Origin: RGIG6919 sp045531905
Lineage (GTDB): Bacteria; Bacillota; Clostridia; Lachnospirales; Lachnospiraceae
Length of the DNA stretch: 64,000 nt
Direction: 5' to 3'
Assembly (NCBI GenBank): GCA_045531905.1
Contig: JAZSEY010000020.1
Span: forward strand, 62,001 to 126,000
Both the position numbers and the translations under genes were made by a program. The number at the start of each line of letters is the position of its first letter. Position 1 is the first letter of the stretch. Below the pieces are notes generated by a model. That model saw only the letters and a program-made list of their open reading frames with translations. It was not told the DNA's origin and searched no databases. Below, one piece after another: positions 61,169 through 64,000 of this stretch.

Positions 61169-62593
61169 TTAGCATCCTTTCTCTTTTGAGTCTGAAAAGA
61201 AAATGGTTATGGTTGTGCCTTCTCCAGGGCTACTTACAATATCCATTTTTGCGTTATGACTTTGGAATATCAGTGAAGCGAGTGATAGACCAAGTCCAGC
61301 CCCTCCCTCTTTTCGGGAACGGGATTTGTCAACCATATAAAATTCATCACAAATTCGTTTTAAGTGTTCTTCCGGAATTCCTACGCCAAAGTCCTGTACA
61401 GTAAAGAGGTATCCAGCCTCGATTTTTTGTCCTGAGAATGTTATATGAGCCCCTTCTGTGGACGCCTTTCTGGCGTTATCAATTAAATTGATAAAGGCTG
61501 AGGTTAAAAGTGCCATATCCCCTTTCATAATGTGCTCATCACAGGTATGTTCCAACGTGATGTTCTTCATATTGAGGGAAGGGCTTACGCTGTTGATGAT
61601 ATTGTCCATCAATCGCTTTGTAGAGAGTTCCATTTTCTCAATCTCATGTTGCTTCGTATAGATAAAATCGAACAGTTTCATAGACATGGCTTCCAGACGT
61701 TTTCCTTCGCTGAAAATGTAGGAGGATGCTGTCATCAGTGTGTCTTTAGATAACTCTTTGGAACGAATCATATCTGCATAACCGATGATGGTTGTCATAG
61801 GTGTTTTCATTTCATGAGTAAAGTCTGCCACAAACTGTTCCTGACGAATTACCATCTGTTTTAATTCTTCAATGTGCGCGGCTACCTCGCCTGCCATTTG
61901 GTTATAGGTAAGTGCCAAGTCTTCTATCTCGTCACCGGTATGAATATCTGCTCTGGCAGAATAATCACCTTTTCCAAAACTAGCAGACACCTGGCTTAGT
62001 TGCTCTAGCGGTTTTGTAAGCAATAGACTAATAACGTACATGCCCACAGAACAAATCAAGATAACAAAAAGCAAAAGAATTCGAAAATAGTTTTGCTGTG
62101 CCATCATCATGTCATAGATGGAAGAAATGTTTCTCTTATTGATAATGTTTAAGTTCTTTTCCTGAATTGTGTTGCAGGAAGTGACATAAATGAAATGTTC
62201 CTGTCCTTCCTCTAAAATGACGTAATGCTTTTTCCCCATCTGTGCATTTGTAATCAGTTCCTCAGGATAGGAGTTTTCAGTAGAACTATTCGTCGCGTAT
62301 AAGTCACCATTATATATCACATATATGTCAGACTGGTTTGCAGACATACCGGCTATGACATTTTGGCTAATTCCTTCGAGTTGTGAAGTCAAGTCTCGAA
62401 AATTGCTGTTTAACACATCGAGAAGTTCATATTCTATCGCTGATTGCACCATATTATTTTCTTCGATAGCATTTCTCACCTGTGCTTCCAGTGCCAGAGA
62501 AAAATTGTTGCGAATCATAAGATATCCGACTACACCGATACCAAGGGATAACAATATGATATTTATAAATAAAACCTTATAACGAAATTTCAT
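61169..62593 (-). CDS. Sensor histidine kinase (OmpR-type partner)
   Basis: 474 residues. TM1 (~7-27), a ~140-residue extracellular sensor, TM2 (~168-192), HAMP (~190-245), then the H-box FVADFTHEMKTPMTTIIGYA with the phospho-accepting His, N-box INLIDNARKAS, and G-boxes DFGVGIPEEH and GGAGLGLSLA. It follows the response regulator by 7 bp. The stimulus is unknown; the family often senses cell-wall stress or antimicrobials. Confidence 0.94.
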   Translation of the reverse strand: MKFRYKVLFINIILLSLGIGVVGYLMIRNNFSLALEAQVRNAIEENNMVQSAIEYELLDVLNSNFRDLTSQLEGISQNVIAGMSANQSDIYVIYNGDLYATNSSTENSYPEELITNAQMGKKHYVILEEGQEHFIYVTSCNTIQEKNLNIINKRNISSIYDMMMAQQNYFRILLLFVILICSVGMYVISLLLTKPLEQLSQVSASFGKGDYSARADIHTGDEIEDLALTYNQMAGEVAAHIEELKQMVIRQEQFVADFTHEMKTPMTTIIGYADMIRSKELSKDTLMTASSYIFSEGKRLEAMSMKLFDFIYTKQHEIEKMELSTKRLMDNIINSVSPSLNMKNITLEHTCDEHIMKGDMALLTSAFINLIDNARKASTEGAHITFSGQKIEAGYLFTVQDFGVGIPEEHLKRICDEFYMVDKSRSRKEGGAGLGLSLASLIFQSHNAKMDIVSSPGEGTTITIFFSDSKEKGC

Positions 62594-62600
62594 ATATGAG

Positions 62601-63254
62601 TTATTGCTCCAATCGATAGCCTGTTTTGTAGACTGTTTTAATCTTTTTTTCTAATCCTGTTTTCTTTCGTAGACGTTGAATATGTAAATCCAATGTTCTA
62701 GTGTGGTCTGCTAAATCACTGCCCCAAAGCTCTTCATAAATGCGCTCTCGAAACAGCGTAATGTTTACATTGCGAACTAACAATACCAAAAGTTCAAATT
62801 CCTTTGGAGTTAAATCCAGTGCGGAGTTGTTTTTTGTGGCAGTTTGATTCTCCAAGTCCAGTGTTAGGTCCTCAAATTGCAAGGTGGTAGCAGACTTATT
62901 GTAGCGTCGAAGTACCACATTGACTCTTGCAAGCAATTCTACAATTTCAAACGGTTTGACTATGTAGTCCTCAGCACCTAAGGTTAGTCCTTTCACACGG
63001 TCGTTGATATTGGCTTTTGCGGTCAAGAATATAACAGGAATATCTAGCGGTTTGATATATTCAAGCAATTCATAACCGTCAATTTCAGGCAACATGATAT
63101 CTAGTAAGACTAGGTCGAAATTTTCCTGTTCAATTATGTTGGCAGCTTCCAGTCCATCATATGCACAGGTGCATTGAAACCCGGCATCCTCTAGATTCAT
63201 TTTAATTAAGTCTGAGATTGGACGTTCGTCCTCTACTATTAGAATTTTTATCAT
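62601..63254 (-). CDS. OmpR/PhoB family response regulator
   Basis: 217 residues. Receiver domain with VEDE, the phospho-acceptor Asp in LVLLDIMLPEIDGYE and Lys in YIVKPF. A winged-helix DNA-binding domain (~125-217) contains LTPKEFELLVLLVRN and TRTLDLHIQRLRKKTG. It is first in a three-gene operon with its kinase. Likely targets include the 11-bp repeats at 63321-63347 between it and the divergent gene. Confidence 0.95.
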   Translation of the reverse strand: MIKILIVEDERPISDLIKMNLEDAGFQCTCAYDGLEAANIIEQENFDLVLLDIMLPEIDGYELLEYIKPLDIPVIFLTAKANINDRVKGLTLGAEDYIVKPFEIVELLARVNVVLRRYNKSATTLQFEDLTLDLENQTATKNNSALDLTPKEFELLVLLVRNVNITLFRERIYEELWGSDLADHTRTLDLHIQRLRKKTGLEKKIKTVYKTGYRLEQ

Positions 63255-63308
63255 AGTCGCATCCTCATCAATTCAGTGGTTTAATAATAATCAAAATACA
63301 CCATTACT

Positions 63309-63365
63309 ATCATAACATAGAAATGTATCTGAAATGTATCTAAAATGAAAATGTTGTGATATATT
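63309..63365. promoter_or_regulatory. Divergent promoter region with 11-bp direct repeats (response-regulator box)
   Basis: AAATGTATCT at 63321-63330 and 63332-63341, plus AAATG at 63343-63347, repeat with an 11-bp period, the spacing used by OmpR/PhoB dimers. A TATATT -10 for the plus-strand gene is at 63360-63365, and TATGAT for the minus-strand operon at 63314-63309. The repeats lie where a -35 would be on both sides. Confidence 0.65.
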
Positions 63366-63391
63366 AGTCTCATAATGGATGGGGGGATTAG

Positions 63392-64000
63392 ATGCCTGAA
63401 AATAAAGAAATAAACAATGATAATAGAAAGAAAAAGTGGCATAAAGTGTTGTATGTGCTGTGTTTACTGAGTTTTATTCCGTATTTTTTGACCGCCTTAG
63501 CTGGTATGTTTGGGATAGAATTTGGTTTTTTTGGAAATTCAGAGATGTATTATGGTTTTGAGGCAGTCGCTTTAATCGTTGCAATATTTACCACAATAAT
63601 TCCAGTGTATCCGGTTTTGCTGGTGTTACAGATAATTTACTGTCTTTGGTACTGGAAGTCATTATTAAAGAAACAGAAGAAACTGTTGATTGGTATCTTG
63701 ATATCCATTGCAGTGATGGCTGTTGTACCGGGTGCATTTCATTATGTCAGACAGGAAATATCTATCAGCCTGGCATATAATAAAAGTATTGATGTGATAG
63801 AAGATTATTTGATAGAACGATTTGGTGAAGAGCATGCAGCAAAAATGCAAGTAAGGCGTCCGAATGAGGATTCATTGTGGTACTATGTGAACACTCCGCT
63901 GATGTCCAATGATATCAGCTTACTTATGAATGAAACATTGACTGAGGTGCAAAACGATGATTTTTGTAGCAGATTTATGGAGTCGCATGATTTTCAGAAT
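63392..64000 (+). CDS. Membrane protein, 3' truncated by window edge
   Basis: An ATG at 63392 after GGGGGG opens a frame that runs to the last base (203 residues visible). A basic N terminus (NNDNRKKKWHK) precedes three hydrophobic segments (~20-40, ~55-85, ~95-110) and a soluble, probably extracellular part from ~115 (YNKSIDVIEDYLIERFGEEH). No family recognised. Its promoter shares the direct repeats with the response regulator operon, so it is a probable target of that system. Confidence 0.7.
   Translation, partial: MPENKEINNDNRKKKWHKVLYVLCLLSFIPYFLTALAGMFGIEFGFFGNSEMYYGFEAVALIVAIFTTIIPVYPVLLVLQIIYCLWYWKSLLKKQKKLLIGILISIAVMAVVPGAFHYVRQEISISLAYNKSIDVIEDYLIERFGEEHAAKMQVRRPNEDSLWYYVNTPLMSNDISLLMNETLTEVQNDDFCSRFMESHDFQN

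Overview
The window looks like chromosome from a motile, anaerobic, low-GC Lachnospiraceae-type Clostridia. This rests on gene content: a GH9 cellulase with bacterial Ig-like and BspA-type LRR domains, split transketolase, a DUF6472-like small cysteine protein, a DUF6033-like protein, three chemoreceptors, Rpn/PD-(D/E)XK genes, an [FeFe]-hydrogenase-type sensor, and strong AGGAGG ribosome binding sites with TTGACA/TATAAT promoters. I cannot name a species. No rRNA, CRISPR array, prophage or intact insertion sequence is visible. The first and last genes are cut by the window edges.

Layout. 1-2.2 kb: the 3' part of a GH13 alpha-glycosidase, then tRNA-Tyr and tRNA-Leu and a duplicated terminator. 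2.2-5.8 kb: an Rpn nuclease, then a GNAT-cupin-glycosyltransferase operon behind a structured leader. 5.8-16 kb: a chemoreceptor, a CarD-like protein, AzlCD, a MacB/FtsX-type ABC exporter with a long coiled coil, xpt-pbuX and a YgjP-type peptidase. 16-24.6 kb: the GH9 cellulase followed by DUF2156, GNAT, DUF6472-like and RlmD-like genes. 24.6-28.3 kb: an AgrA/AgrC-like two-component pair divergent from a chemoreceptor, with the kinase and the receptor sharing one six-helix membrane sensor domain. 28.5-36.5 kb: membrane and zinc-ribbon proteins, an NhaC-type antiporter, DUF188, an MBL hydrolase, a second Rpn nuclease, and an XRE-DUF3169 pair with three perfect operators. 36.6-46.2 kb: citrate synthase, a large palindrome, a DUF6033 pair, a sodium symporter, a secreted NlpC/P60 protein and split transketolase. 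46.2-52.6 kb: a Mn-riboswitch/mntP unit, then an RNA-repair locus made of two WYL regulators divergent from rtcB, a tRNA-like noncoding RNA and a slipin. 52.7-64 kb: an alcohol dehydrogenase, a NatAB-type ABC operon with its XRE regulator, a hydrogenase-chemoreceptor fusion, and an OmpR-type two-component operon divergent from a membrane protein gene.

Most notable. (1) The RNA-repair locus carries, between rtcB and the slipin gene, an RNA whose T-arm, 9-nt linker, D-arm and closing stem fit a tRNA with permuted order and no acceptor stem. This recalls the tRNA-like module of bacterial Y RNAs. (2) The AgrC-like kinase and the neighbouring chemoreceptor share a six-TM sensor domain that I cannot assign to a named family. 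(3) A soluble chemoreceptor has an H-cluster-type hydrogenase sensor in front of its signalling domain. (4) Three long palindromic elements with related cores and tails lie at gene 3' ends. (5) Two XRE/membrane-protein modules carry clear operator palindromes on their promoters.

All assignments come from reading motifs by eye. No database search or folding programme was run.
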